Shown in pieces: positions 1-6,371 of a stretch of DNA of 7,049 nt. Position 1 is the stretch's first letter, and each line of letters opens with the position of its first letter. The stretch comes from Thermoplasmata archaeon. GTDB lineage: Archaea > Thermoplasmatota > Thermoplasmata > Thermoplasmatales > Thermoplasmataceae. A program made the translations under genes and the position numbers. Where the stretch lies: contig JAKBQK010000014.1 in assembly GCA_021835265.1 (NCBI GenBank), forward strand, positions 1 through 7,049, given 5' to 3'. The notes beneath the pieces were generated by a model. The model saw only the letters and a list, made by a program, of their open reading frames with translations. It had not been told where the DNA came from and made no database searches.

Positions 1-2262
1 ATTCACCTGAACGCAAACATTGAAAGATCGATTGCAACATTTCTTGGTATAGACAGTCATGTTGGAATTCCGTTAATATCAAAAATATTTCTTGCAATTT
101 TTATTTATACATTTTTAATGCGTAGATTATTCGCCTACCTAAAAAAATACATAGTGGGCGTGAGAAATCAGATCGTTATAAAGAGACTGTACAAATTTAT
201 ATTCTCTTCAATTTCTTATATAATCATATTGCTCCTTATCAGGGTACTTACATTACTGGCTCTTGGGACGACATACACATCAATTTCCAACGGTACTGAG
301 ACTTTATTTTATCTCATAATGTCCTCATTTGCAATATCTGGACTCTCCGGCATATTATTGCTTGTTGGGATACAGGGCAAATTTATGACTATTCTACAGA
401 GAATCAGGGTTTCATATTTCTCAGCGTTCTTTTCAACAATAATTTTGCTATTCATTTCCATGGAGATTTATGTGGGATATCCAAGTATTCCACATCAGGA
501 GATTCTGTACTACCTGTTACCATTTTCATTATTCGTTATGATTCTTATAGGGTACTTTCTTCGATTTAAGGAATCTGATAGTGATCCAGTATTCCTAATA
601 AATTCATCTGGGCCTGCCGTAGTTATGATACTACTGGCACTTATTCTAAATACTAATAGTAGTCTTGGCCTCGTTTCAGTGATTTCACCTATTACATTTT
701 TTGAGTATCTTTTTCTCTGGTTTCCGTCGTTTTCACTAATCATCGCAATATCATCTGCTGCGGGTTACAGAATGAAGTGGTCCAATGCAAAGACAACACT
801 CTATGTATTCTCATTTCTAACAGGTTTTATTGCAATCTTTATTTTTTTGCTTTTCTCTGGTTCATTCTCCTCTGGTCCAGTCGTTGTTTATTATTCTCTT
901 TTTTTCCTAATTAGAGACATAATCTCTCTTATCCTTATTTCAGATATAATTAAATCTGGTTTCCTGATTATTCTATTTCTTTCCACGACCTACCTAATAA
1001 CAAGAGGACTACTATCAAAAATCAGGAACGAAATCCTTAATATGTCGAGTCTTTTATTTTCATTTATTCTCATATTTCTTTTTTTTACCATGATCATTGA
1101 GAAAATACCTTTCTTTGAAAAGCTTTTCAATAAGGGAACCTTGTTCTTCCAGTACAATAGTGGAATAAATTGGATACCACTGACAATTTCACTTACAATA
1201 CTTCTTATCCTTTTCGCTTTGGCGTATATTTTGAGTGGAACCATATCTCCTGGCACCAGAAAAGGGGGAATGATGGCCTCAATAATCGGCATTTACTTCA
1301 TTTTAACAGTTTACATTCCCAATTTCAATTCTGTGCATGCGTCTGGAATAACCTATTTGGTTAGCATCCTTACTGTAATGGCTATTTCCTATGCAGCTTC
1401 TGTTATATCAACGCCTTTAAGATTTTCTATATTTGATGAAACATCCCGCTCAGGATACAAGCAATACGAGGAGTCGATGATTTCCAGGGGAACAAATCAA
1501 TATGGTGTTCTGTATGGGGTGAATAGTGAGAGTTATAGTACACTGAGTTTAGTAGGACCAGAAAATTCAGGCAAGACTACCTTTCTCGCATTCTTCTTAA
1601 ACTACATAGATGCGCTTTCATCTGATACAAAATTCACCTGGGATATAACCAGTGGCATAGAATTAATGGAATCACTTCTAAATAGCATAATCGTAAATAG
1701 TCAGTTTCCGGAGAAAAATAAAAATGGGAAAAGTAATAAAATATCTATCCTCCTGAAGCCAAAAAATGAAAGTACATTCAGAAATTTGACCATAGTAGAT
1801 TGGTCAGGTATAACTCTTGAAACGGAGTCAGAAAAATTCAAAGATAATCTCAGCAATGGAAAGGCCTATGCCATATTTATAGATCATTCAATGTACTCAG
1901 ATTTAAAAAATTACGATATTAAAATTGTAAAAATACTCAAGAATATTCTTGATAACAGGAAAAATGATCTTCCAGATCCGAAGTTCTGTTTCGTTCTATT
2001 CAATTTTCCCTTGGGAACACTGGATCTTGAGGGTCAGACACCAAGGGAAGTTGTTATGCTTTTACCAGAAACAAGAAAAGTAATCGAGAGCCGTATTAAA
2101 TCAAGCACCATCTACCTAAGACCAAGCATAAAGATAAAAACTGATAAACAGGGAAAAACATCCATTGAGTCACAGGAAATAAATGGAATTCTAAGGATAC
2201 CATATGATCCAGAAACAAATTACGCGTTCAAGCTATTCTTTGGATGGCTTCTCACTCTATGA
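1..2262 (+). CDS. Polytopic membrane protein with C-terminal P-loop GTPase-like domain (5' end outside window)
   Basis: The frame is open from base 1 with no stop, and the 39 codons before the first ATG (118) read as normal protein (e.g. PLISKIFLAIFIYTFL), so the gene probably starts upstream of the window. No GTG, TTG or ATG lies in frame before 118 and ATG 118 has no ribosome binding site; a start there (714 aa) is the alternative. Counting from ATG 118, residues about 25-435 hold some 12-13 hydrophobic segments. A soluble domain of about 280 residues follows. It has a Walker A loop GPENSGKTT (480-488, K486) after a hydrophobic strand, and DWSG (561-564) after strand LTIV, matching the GTPase G3 pattern DxxG. 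No NKxD motif is seen; the hydrophobic strand FCFVLF ends in NFPL (629-632) where G4 might lie. A GTPase-like or ATPase domain facing the cytosol is inferred; the substrate and role are unknown. It resembles membrane-anchored double-GTPase-type proteins only in outline. It converges on the ESCRT-III-like gene with a 4-base gap. Confidence 0.8.
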   Translation: MHLNANIERSIATFLGIDSHVGIPLISKIFLAIFIYTFLMRRLFAYLKKYIVGVRNQIVIKRLYKFIFSSISYIIILLLIRVLTLLALGTTYTSISNGTETLFYLIMSSFAISGLSGILLLVGIQGKFMTILQRIRVSYFSAFFSTIILLFISMEIYVGYPSIPHQEILYYLLPFSLFVMILIGYFLRFKESDSDPVFLINSSGPAVVMILLALILNTNSSLGLVSVISPITFFEYLFLWFPSFSLIIAISSAAGYRMKWSNAKTTLYVFSFLTGFIAIFIFLLFSGSFSSGPVVVYYSLFFLIRDIISLILISDIIKSGFLIILFLSTTYLITRGLLSKIRNEILNMSSLLFSFILIFLFFTMIIEKIPFFEKLFNKGTLFFQYNSGINWIPLTISLTILLILFALAYILSGTISPGTRKGGMMASIIGIYFILTVYIPNFNSVHASGITYLVSILTVMAISYAASVISTPLRFSIFDETSRSGYKQYEESMISRGTNQYGVLYGVNSESYSTLSLVGPENSGKTTFLAFFLNYIDALSSDTKFTWDITSGIELMESLLNSIIVNSQFPEKNKNGKSNKISILLKPKNESTFRNLTIVDWSGITLETESEKFKDNLSNGKAYAIFIDHSMYSDLKNYDIKIVKILKNILDNRKNDLPDPKFCFVLFNFPLGTLDLEGQTPREVVMLLPETRKVIESRIKSSTIYLRPSIKIKTDKQGKTSIESQEINGILRIPYDPETNYAFKLFFGWLLTL

Positions 2263-2266
2263 ATCA

Positions 2267-2863
2267 TTATGTTTTTGTATTCTCCCCCATTATTTTATTT
2301 ATGAGATCATCGATTTCATTATTTGATTTTTCCTGATTCTCTGGTGGATTTTGACCTAATATGCTTCCTATTACCTCATCAACGTTTTCTCCTCCTCTTG
2401 CAGCAAATTCATCAAGACTCTGATTTATGTTACCAAACTGATCTTCAAGTCTTCTTTCTAAATCCTCTGTCTTTTGGTTTATTGCCTGGATGTTATTTTC
2501 AATCTGCCTTGCCTGTTCCTCTGAAAGCATTCTCTTATTAAGTTCCCTGTTTGCATCAGATAATATTTCATTGTTTCGCCTTTCGTTATATACAAATTCA
2601 AATGTTATTTCCAAATTATCCAGATAAAGTGAAAAGCTCTTCAGATACTCCACCGAACTTTTTATTCTGACTGCATTCTGTGCTGCATTCAGCATCCCTT
2701 TTTTATCCTTGATCGATGCTGCTTTTTTAATGTTGGCTATGGCCTGAGCCATAAGCTGTTGCTGTCTTTTAAGCCCTCTGTCTATTTGAGATTTGTAATT
2801 TCTAATTTTGCTTCTCGTCTCAAATTGTTTGTCATCCTCACTTTTGCGTAATTTAATAGCCAT
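2267..2863 (-). CDS. ESCRT-III/Snf7 (CdvB-like) family coiled-coil protein, putative
   Basis: This is a 198-residue, highly charged and almost wholly helical protein with no membrane segment. Its plan fits ESCRT-III subunits: a basic N-terminus (K4, R6, K7), a long helix 1 (about 12-49, rich in K/R/Q), a short turn SIKDKKG (50-56), a helix 2 with the A..A...I..S..YL pattern (57-96), then acidic shorter helices (about 99-155) and a flexible tail. The family polymerises on membranes for scission and is remodelled by the AAA ATPase Vps4/CdvC. The C-terminal EIDDLINKIMGE (183-194) resembles a MIT-interacting motif, and a similar element, DEVIGSILGQN, lies at 162-172. The assignment rests on architecture and residue pattern, not alignment; a generic coiled-coil protein is the main alternative. 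ATG at 2863 has no Shine-Dalgarno sequence but has a TATA-like box at leaderless distance. Its neighbours are a convergent membrane GTPase-like gene and a divergent transporter gene; no Vps4 gene is in the window. Confidence 0.62.
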   Translation of the reverse strand: MAIKLRKSEDDKQFETRSKIRNYKSQIDRGLKRQQQLMAQAIANIKKAASIKDKKGMLNAAQNAVRIKSSVEYLKSFSLYLDNLEITFEFVYNERRNNEILSDANRELNKRMLSEEQARQIENNIQAINQKTEDLERRLEDQFGNINQSLDEFAARGGENVDEVIGSILGQNPPENQEKSNNEIDDLINKIMGENTKT

Positions 2864-2890
2864 TTTATCAGTATATTATTACATTGCCAC

Positions 2891-2898
2891 TAATTAAA
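2891..2898 (-). promoter_or_regulatory. TATA-like box for the ESCRT-III-like gene
   Basis: Read on the minus strand the sequence is TTTAATTA, centred about 31 bases before ATG 2863. This places transcription start only a few bases before the start codon, in keeping with a leaderless or nearly leaderless archaeal mRNA. A second candidate, AAAGTTTATTAA at 2917-2928 on the minus strand (with a purine-rich BRE-like AAAG), would give a leader of about 30 bases. The sequence alone does not decide between them. Confidence 0.4.
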
Positions 2899-2947
2899 CA
2901 TTTCCTATAATCAAGATTAATAAACTTTGTAATATTGAACCGTTTTG

Positions 2948-2963
2948 CAGGTTGACTAACCAG
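2948..2963. promoter_or_regulatory. Imperfect palindrome, candidate operator
   Basis: CAGGTTGACTAACCAG has dyad arms C-x-GGTT / AACC-x-G around a 4-base centre. It lies in the divergent intergenic region, 12 bases before the TATA-like box at 2976-2984 and upstream of the minus-strand promoter. Its G+C is higher than the surrounding AT-rich DNA. A transcription factor site is plausible by position, but no regulator gene is present in the window and the arms are short. Confidence 0.25.
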
Positions 2964-2975
2964 ACCAATTTATCG

Positions 2976-2984
2976 TTATATATA
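2976..2984 (+). promoter_or_regulatory. Distal TATA-like box upstream of the DHA2 transporter gene
   Basis: TTATATATA closely matches the archaeal TATA box. Transcription from it would start near 3006 and give a leader of about 45 bases before ATG 3052. It competes with the proximal box at 3024-3030, which is a weaker match but at leaderless distance. Either or both may be used. Confidence 0.35.
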
Positions 2985-3023
2985 GTGGTTTTATGGGAAA
3001 TTTTAATATTATCTATAATTAAG

Positions 3024-3030
3024 TTAAATA
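3024..3030 (+). promoter_or_regulatory. Proximal TATA-like box for the DHA2 transporter gene (leaderless spacing)
   Basis: TTAAATA preceded by a purine-containing AAG is centred 25 bases before ATG 3052, the spacing expected if transcription starts at the start codon. The bases directly before the ATG (CCCTCC) are not a ribosome binding site and in fact resemble an anti-Shine-Dalgarno sequence, which supports leaderless translation and fixes the start at 3052. Confidence 0.4.
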
Positions 3031-3051
3031 TCGAAAATAGAATATCCCTCC

Positions 3052-4473
3052 ATGGAAAGAGAGAGTAAACTGATACTTGTACTTCTAATCGGAGTGCTAA
3101 TGGGTGCAATTGATTCCACCATAGTTCTCCTTGCCCTTACAACCATAAACGGATATTTCAAAACTCAACTTTCTCTGTCAATATGGGTCATCCTGATTTA
3201 TCTGCTTGTAATTGCCGTTGGGACAACCCAGCTTGGAAGGCTTGGTGATATAGTTACTAGAAAAAAAATATTCACGGCAGGAATTGGAATTTTTACCATT
3301 GGTTCTGCACTGAGTGGAGCCTCTACCACTATATATGAGTTAATCGGTTTCCGGGCAATCCAGGCATTTGGCGCTGCTATGATTCAGTCAAACAGTGGAG
3401 CAATAGTAGCTGATAATTTTCCACCACAGAGGAGGGGCAGAGTTTTCGGATACACCGCAATCGGATTCAACTCTGGTGCCATGCTTGGGATAGTTCTGGG
3501 AGGAATTATAACTACGTTTATTGGCTGGCAGTACATTTTCTATATAAACGTCCCAATTGGAATTTTTGCATTCATCTATGCAATACAGAATATTAATCCT
3601 GGGCAGAAAATTCCTAACAAACTGGATATCCCTGGGGCAACTCTTCTGGCTGCATCACTGGCAATTCTGGCATATGGAGGTGTTGATATAACTTCTAATG
3701 GTCTAACATTTTATAATGAAATGTTCATTCTTGTAGGTACAATTGTACTTTTGGCTTTTATAGCCGTAGAGAGGTATGTTTCTAAGCCACTCATACCATT
3801 CAGAATTTTCAAAATACGTGTCTTGAGTTATTCAATCATTTCTGCTTTTTTGCAGAGTCTTGGTTTTCTATCTGTTGTGTTCCTTCTAATAATGTATCTT
3901 CAGGGAATAAGGGATCTTACACCATTTGTTAGCTCACTGTATCTTCTCCCTGGATATGTAGTAGGGAGTATCCTTGGTCCACTGTTTGGAAGATTGGCGG
4001 ACAGGATAGGAGCGAGGATCCCTGCAACTTCGGGTCTTCTTATCATGGGCGTGGCAATTCTTATATATTCCACTTTAAAGGTGAATTCAACACTGGATAT
4101 AATTATAATTGGATCATTCTTCACAGGAATTGGTTCTTCACTGTTTTTCCCTGCTAACAACAGTGCAGTAATGGCTAATTCACCACGGGACCTCTATGGT
4201 TTATCATCAGGGTTCCTGAGAACAATGTCTAACATTGGAATGCTGGGTAGTTTCATAGTATCTATATCCATAGCAAGTCTCAGCGTTTCAAGATATGTTG
4301 CATATGAGGTATTTGCAGGCACAAGCGAATTGGATGGTGGTTTGAGTCCATCTGTTTCATCTGCATTATTAGGTGGAATACGATCAGCCCTATTTGTGTG
4401 TCTTGCAATCCTACTTGTAGGTGCATTATTCTCATTCGCAAGAGGAAAGGAGGATCGAGCCATAAAGAGATAA
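3052..4473 (+). CDS. MFS transporter, DHA2 (14-TM, EmrB/QacA-type) drug/proton exporter family
   Basis: A 473-residue integral membrane protein with 14 hydrophobic segments, the count and length usual for the DHA2 family of proton-coupled multidrug or metabolite exporters. Visible family motifs are: MGAIDSTIVLLAL (17-29) in TM1, with D21 the motif D1 acid; motif A GRLGDIVTRKKIF (62-74) in the TM2-TM3 loop; motif B RAIQAFGAA (101-109) in TM4, with R101 kept but the usual QG replaced by QA; and antiporter motif C in TM5, GIVLGG (146-151), where the usual GP reads GI. A second motif-A-like loop, GRLADRIGARI, occurs in the second half. These support drug:H+ antiport across the cell membrane; the substrate cannot be read from sequence. 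The start ATG lies at leaderless spacing from a TATA-like box. It is divergent from the ESCRT-III-like gene and 27 bases ahead of a second, only distantly related MFS gene. Confidence 0.9.
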   Translation: MERESKLILVLLIGVLMGAIDSTIVLLALTTINGYFKTQLSLSIWVILIYLLVIAVGTTQLGRLGDIVTRKKIFTAGIGIFTIGSALSGASTTIYELIGFRAIQAFGAAMIQSNSGAIVADNFPPQRRGRVFGYTAIGFNSGAMLGIVLGGIITTFIGWQYIFYINVPIGIFAFIYAIQNINPGQKIPNKLDIPGATLLAASLAILAYGGVDITSNGLTFYNEMFILVGTIVLLAFIAVERYVSKPLIPFRIFKIRVLSYSIISAFLQSLGFLSVVFLLIMYLQGIRDLTPFVSSLYLLPGYVVGSILGPLFGRLADRIGARIPATSGLLIMGVAILIYSTLKVNSTLDIIIIGSFFTGIGSSLFFPANNSAVMANSPRDLYGLSSGFLRTMSNIGMLGSFIVSISIASLSVSRYVAYEVFAGTSELDGGLSPSVSSALLGGIRSALFVCLAILLVGALFSFARGKEDRAIKR

Positions 4474-4487
4474 AACTCTCAAAACTA

Positions 4488-4495
4488 TTTTTAAT
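4488..4495 (+). promoter_or_regulatory. TATA-like box in the gap between the two MFS genes
   Basis: TTTTTAAT, preceded by A-rich bases, lies 15 bases after the first MFS stop codon. It is centred about 25 bases before ATG 4516, but only 10 bases before ATG 4501. If this is the promoter of a leaderless transcript it favours 4516 as the true start of the second MFS gene. The T-run could also serve as an archaeal U-tract terminator for the first gene. Confidence 0.4.
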
Positions 4496-4500
4496 GATAG

Positions 4501-5661
4501 ATGTATTTATGGGAAATGAACAGGCAATCCGGTCTGCTTACTCTAACAAAGTCTTTTAGATCATTTATTTTCATTACGATGGCTGTTAGCTCGCCCTATT
4601 ATCTCGCTTCTTTCCATTATAATTCGATAGAGATCGGTCTGGTATTATTTCTGAGTCTTCTCTCTACCAGTATATTTGTAATATTATACGGACGTATTAA
4701 TAAATCACTCAAATTGAGATCAATCCTGTTATCCTCGTTTCTGATCATTGGATTTGTTCTTCTCATAATTTTTCACAATCCAGTGTTCTATGTGATAGGT
4801 GTGATTGTAGGTGGTATATCCTTAAGTGGAAGGGACCTTTCAGCTTATCAGCCTATAGAACAATACACAATTAGTCATTATGAAGTTGACCAAAAAATTA
4901 AGAACCGTACCTTCTCCATTTATAATTTTGGTTCTTATGGAGCAGCCTCAATTGGATCACTCGTTCTATTCATATTGAGCACCATAACATTTCAGGAAAT
5001 TTTTATTATGGATATGCTTCTAGCTGTAACACAACTGTTTTTCTATCTTTTGATTGAATTTCCAGTATATCATAAGAAAAGTGATCGCCCAGAAATATCT
5101 AAAGATATGAAGGGTCATATTCGAACATTGACTGCTTTATTTTCCATGGATTCCATTGGAGGAGGCCTTATAACCACATCAATGCTCACCCTGTGGTTCA
5201 AGGCTGTATATAATGTAGATCTTAGTACTGCGGGGGCAATCTTCCTGGTTGTAAATATATTAACGGCCATATCTATTCTGATTTCATCTAGGATACAGAA
5301 CAGCATCGGGTTGATAAGGACAATGGTTTTCACTCACCTGATAAGTAATGGTTTTCTCCTGTTCATGCCAGTTGTTCATAATCTTTTATGGAGTGAGGCA
5401 TTTTTGTACCTGCGCCAGACAACCAGCCAGATGGATGTGCCAGCGAGGGATAGTTTCATCAACACTTTTATACCAAAAGAAAGCAGAATAGGAGCAAATT
5501 CAAGATTTACCTCTGCCAGATCTGCCTCACAAATACCTGGTCCACTTCTTGGAGGTCTTGCAGTTGACCTGTTACCATCATCTTTAATATTCGCTGCTGG
5601 AGGTATAAAAGCAGCCTATGATATTATACTTTACTGGAAATATTCGTGGTTTAAAACATAA
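4501..5661 (+). CDS. MFS transporter, 12-TM, archaeal/bacterial MDVPxR-motif type
   Basis: A 386-residue membrane protein with 11-12 hydrophobic segments and a long central loop around 200-220 (KKSDRPEISKDMKGH) separating two six-helix halves, the usual MFS fold. After TM10 it carries SQMDVPARDSF (309-319, counted from 4501), followed by a RIGANSRF...ARSASQIPGPLLGG stretch. This combination recurs in a subfamily of uncharacterised prokaryotic MFS permeases with the signature MDVPTRQSY; here T and Q are replaced by A and D. The canonical motif A between TM2 and TM3 is degenerate (GRINKSLKLRS). Substrate unknown. Start: ATG 4501 gives the longest form, but ATG 4516 (beginning MNRQSGLLTL, 381 aa) fits a leaderless transcript from the TATA-like box at 4488-4495 better and may be the true start. 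It follows the DHA2 gene by 27 bases and precedes the phosphatase gene by 53. Confidence 0.85.
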   Translation: MYLWEMNRQSGLLTLTKSFRSFIFITMAVSSPYYLASFHYNSIEIGLVLFLSLLSTSIFVILYGRINKSLKLRSILLSSFLIIGFVLLIIFHNPVFYVIGVIVGGISLSGRDLSAYQPIEQYTISHYEVDQKIKNRTFSIYNFGSYGAASIGSLVLFILSTITFQEIFIMDMLLAVTQLFFYLLIEFPVYHKKSDRPEISKDMKGHIRTLTALFSMDSIGGGLITTSMLTLWFKAVYNVDLSTAGAIFLVVNILTAISILISSRIQNSIGLIRTMVFTHLISNGFLLFMPVVHNLLWSEAFLYLRQTTSQMDVPARDSFINTFIPKESRIGANSRFTSARSASQIPGPLLGGLAVDLLPSSLIFAAGGIKAAYDIILYWKYSWFKT

Positions 5662-5684
5662 TATCCATATATCATTGGGAAAAA

Positions 5685-5692
5685 TTTTATTA
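5685..5692 (+). promoter_or_regulatory. TATA-like box for the histidine phosphatase gene
   Basis: TTTTATTA preceded by the purine-rich GGGAAAAA (BRE-like) is centred about 26 bases before ATG 5715, so a transcript starting at the initiation codon is predicted. This also excludes the nearby out-of-frame ATG at 5710, which would open a frame of only 13 codons, from the mRNA. Confidence 0.45.
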
Positions 5693-5714
5693 CATCAAGA
5701 ATTAAGCCAATGGA

Positions 5715-6371
5715 ATGGGTAATGATTTTACTGGGAAAATATATATTTTGAGGCATGGACAAACAGACTGCAATAAGGCAGGATTATGGTATTGTCCAGA
5801 GGATAGCCATATAAACGAAGATGGCAGGAAGCAGGCTGAGGCTATTAAAGATGTTATTTTTAAAATTGACCCTGAAAGGGTTTACTGTAGTCCATTCCAA
5901 AGATGTATTGACACTGCAGAAATGGTTACAGGTAAAGATTCAAGATACCCAATTATAATAGACGAATGTCTAGGTGAAAGAAATTTCAGGGGAATCGAAG
6001 GGTTGGATTCTGAAGGAATAATGAGAAATTTTGGCGTTTCAATGAATTTTTCTCCAGTAACGCCAAACATTGATTTCATTCCGGGCGTTGAAAGCAGTTC
6101 AACCTTTCACAAGAGAATAGAAAAGTGTATGGATAATATACTGAATAATTCAAAGGATAATGAGAAAATATTACTCGTTACACATGGGGGTGTTATGTGG
6201 TCAATTATTCATCAAAAACTCAATTTGGTTCCAAAGCCAAGAACATTTCTCAACTGCGCCCTACTTGGACTTGAAGTAAAGCATGGTATCTTTTCGCCAT
6301 TTCTGTCAATAAATATGAGAGAAGACTGGTATTCTGATATCAATCCCTCATGGTCAAGCTTGCAGCTATAA
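5715..6371 (+). CDS. Histidine phosphatase superfamily protein (phosphoglycerate mutase-like)
   Basis: A 218-residue soluble protein with the full branch-1 histidine phosphatase signature. The phosphate-accepting histidine is in LRHGQTDCN (12-20, R13 and H14). The phosphate pocket arginine is in YCSPFQRCIDTA (57-68, R63), the probable acid/base glutamate is E88 in LGERNFRGIEG, an IPGVESSSTFHKRI element (122-135) matches the PGGES..F..R pattern, and the second pocket histidine is H157 in LLVTHGGVMW. The enzyme works through a phosphohistidine intermediate in the cytosol. Family members include dPGM-type mutases, alpha-ribazole phosphatase and broad sugar- or nucleotide-phosphatases; the sequence does not tell which. 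LNEDGxxQA appears as INEDGRKQA (33-41). No cobalamin or glycolysis gene is next to it, so no pathway is assigned. Its last 32 bases overlap the 3' end of the opposing reductase gene. Confidence 0.9.
   Translation: MGNDFTGKIYILRHGQTDCNKAGLWYCPEDSHINEDGRKQAEAIKDVIFKIDPERVYCSPFQRCIDTAEMVTGKDSRYPIIIDECLGERNFRGIEGLDSEGIMRNFGVSMNFSPVTPNIDFIPGVESSSTFHKRIEKCMDNILNNSKDNEKILLVTHGGVMWSIIHQKLNLVPKPRTFLNCALLGLEVKHGIFSPFLSINMREDWYSDINPSWSSLQL

Noticed and set aside
1170..1364. Plus-strand open frame within the membrane part of gene 1
   Set aside because: It is out of frame with a clearly coding membrane segment, and its translation shows no protein-like pattern.
2263..2290. Possible terminator with T-rich run at the convergent junction of genes 1 and 2
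   Set aside because: The TTTTTGT run lies inside the end of the minus-strand coding region and there is no stem; the 4-base gap leaves no room for a dedicated terminator on either strand.
2894..3109. Minus-strand open frame of 71 codons covering the divergent intergenic region
   Set aside because: It begins inside the transporter gene and crosses the promoter region. It has no promoter of its own, and the region is better explained as divergent regulatory DNA.
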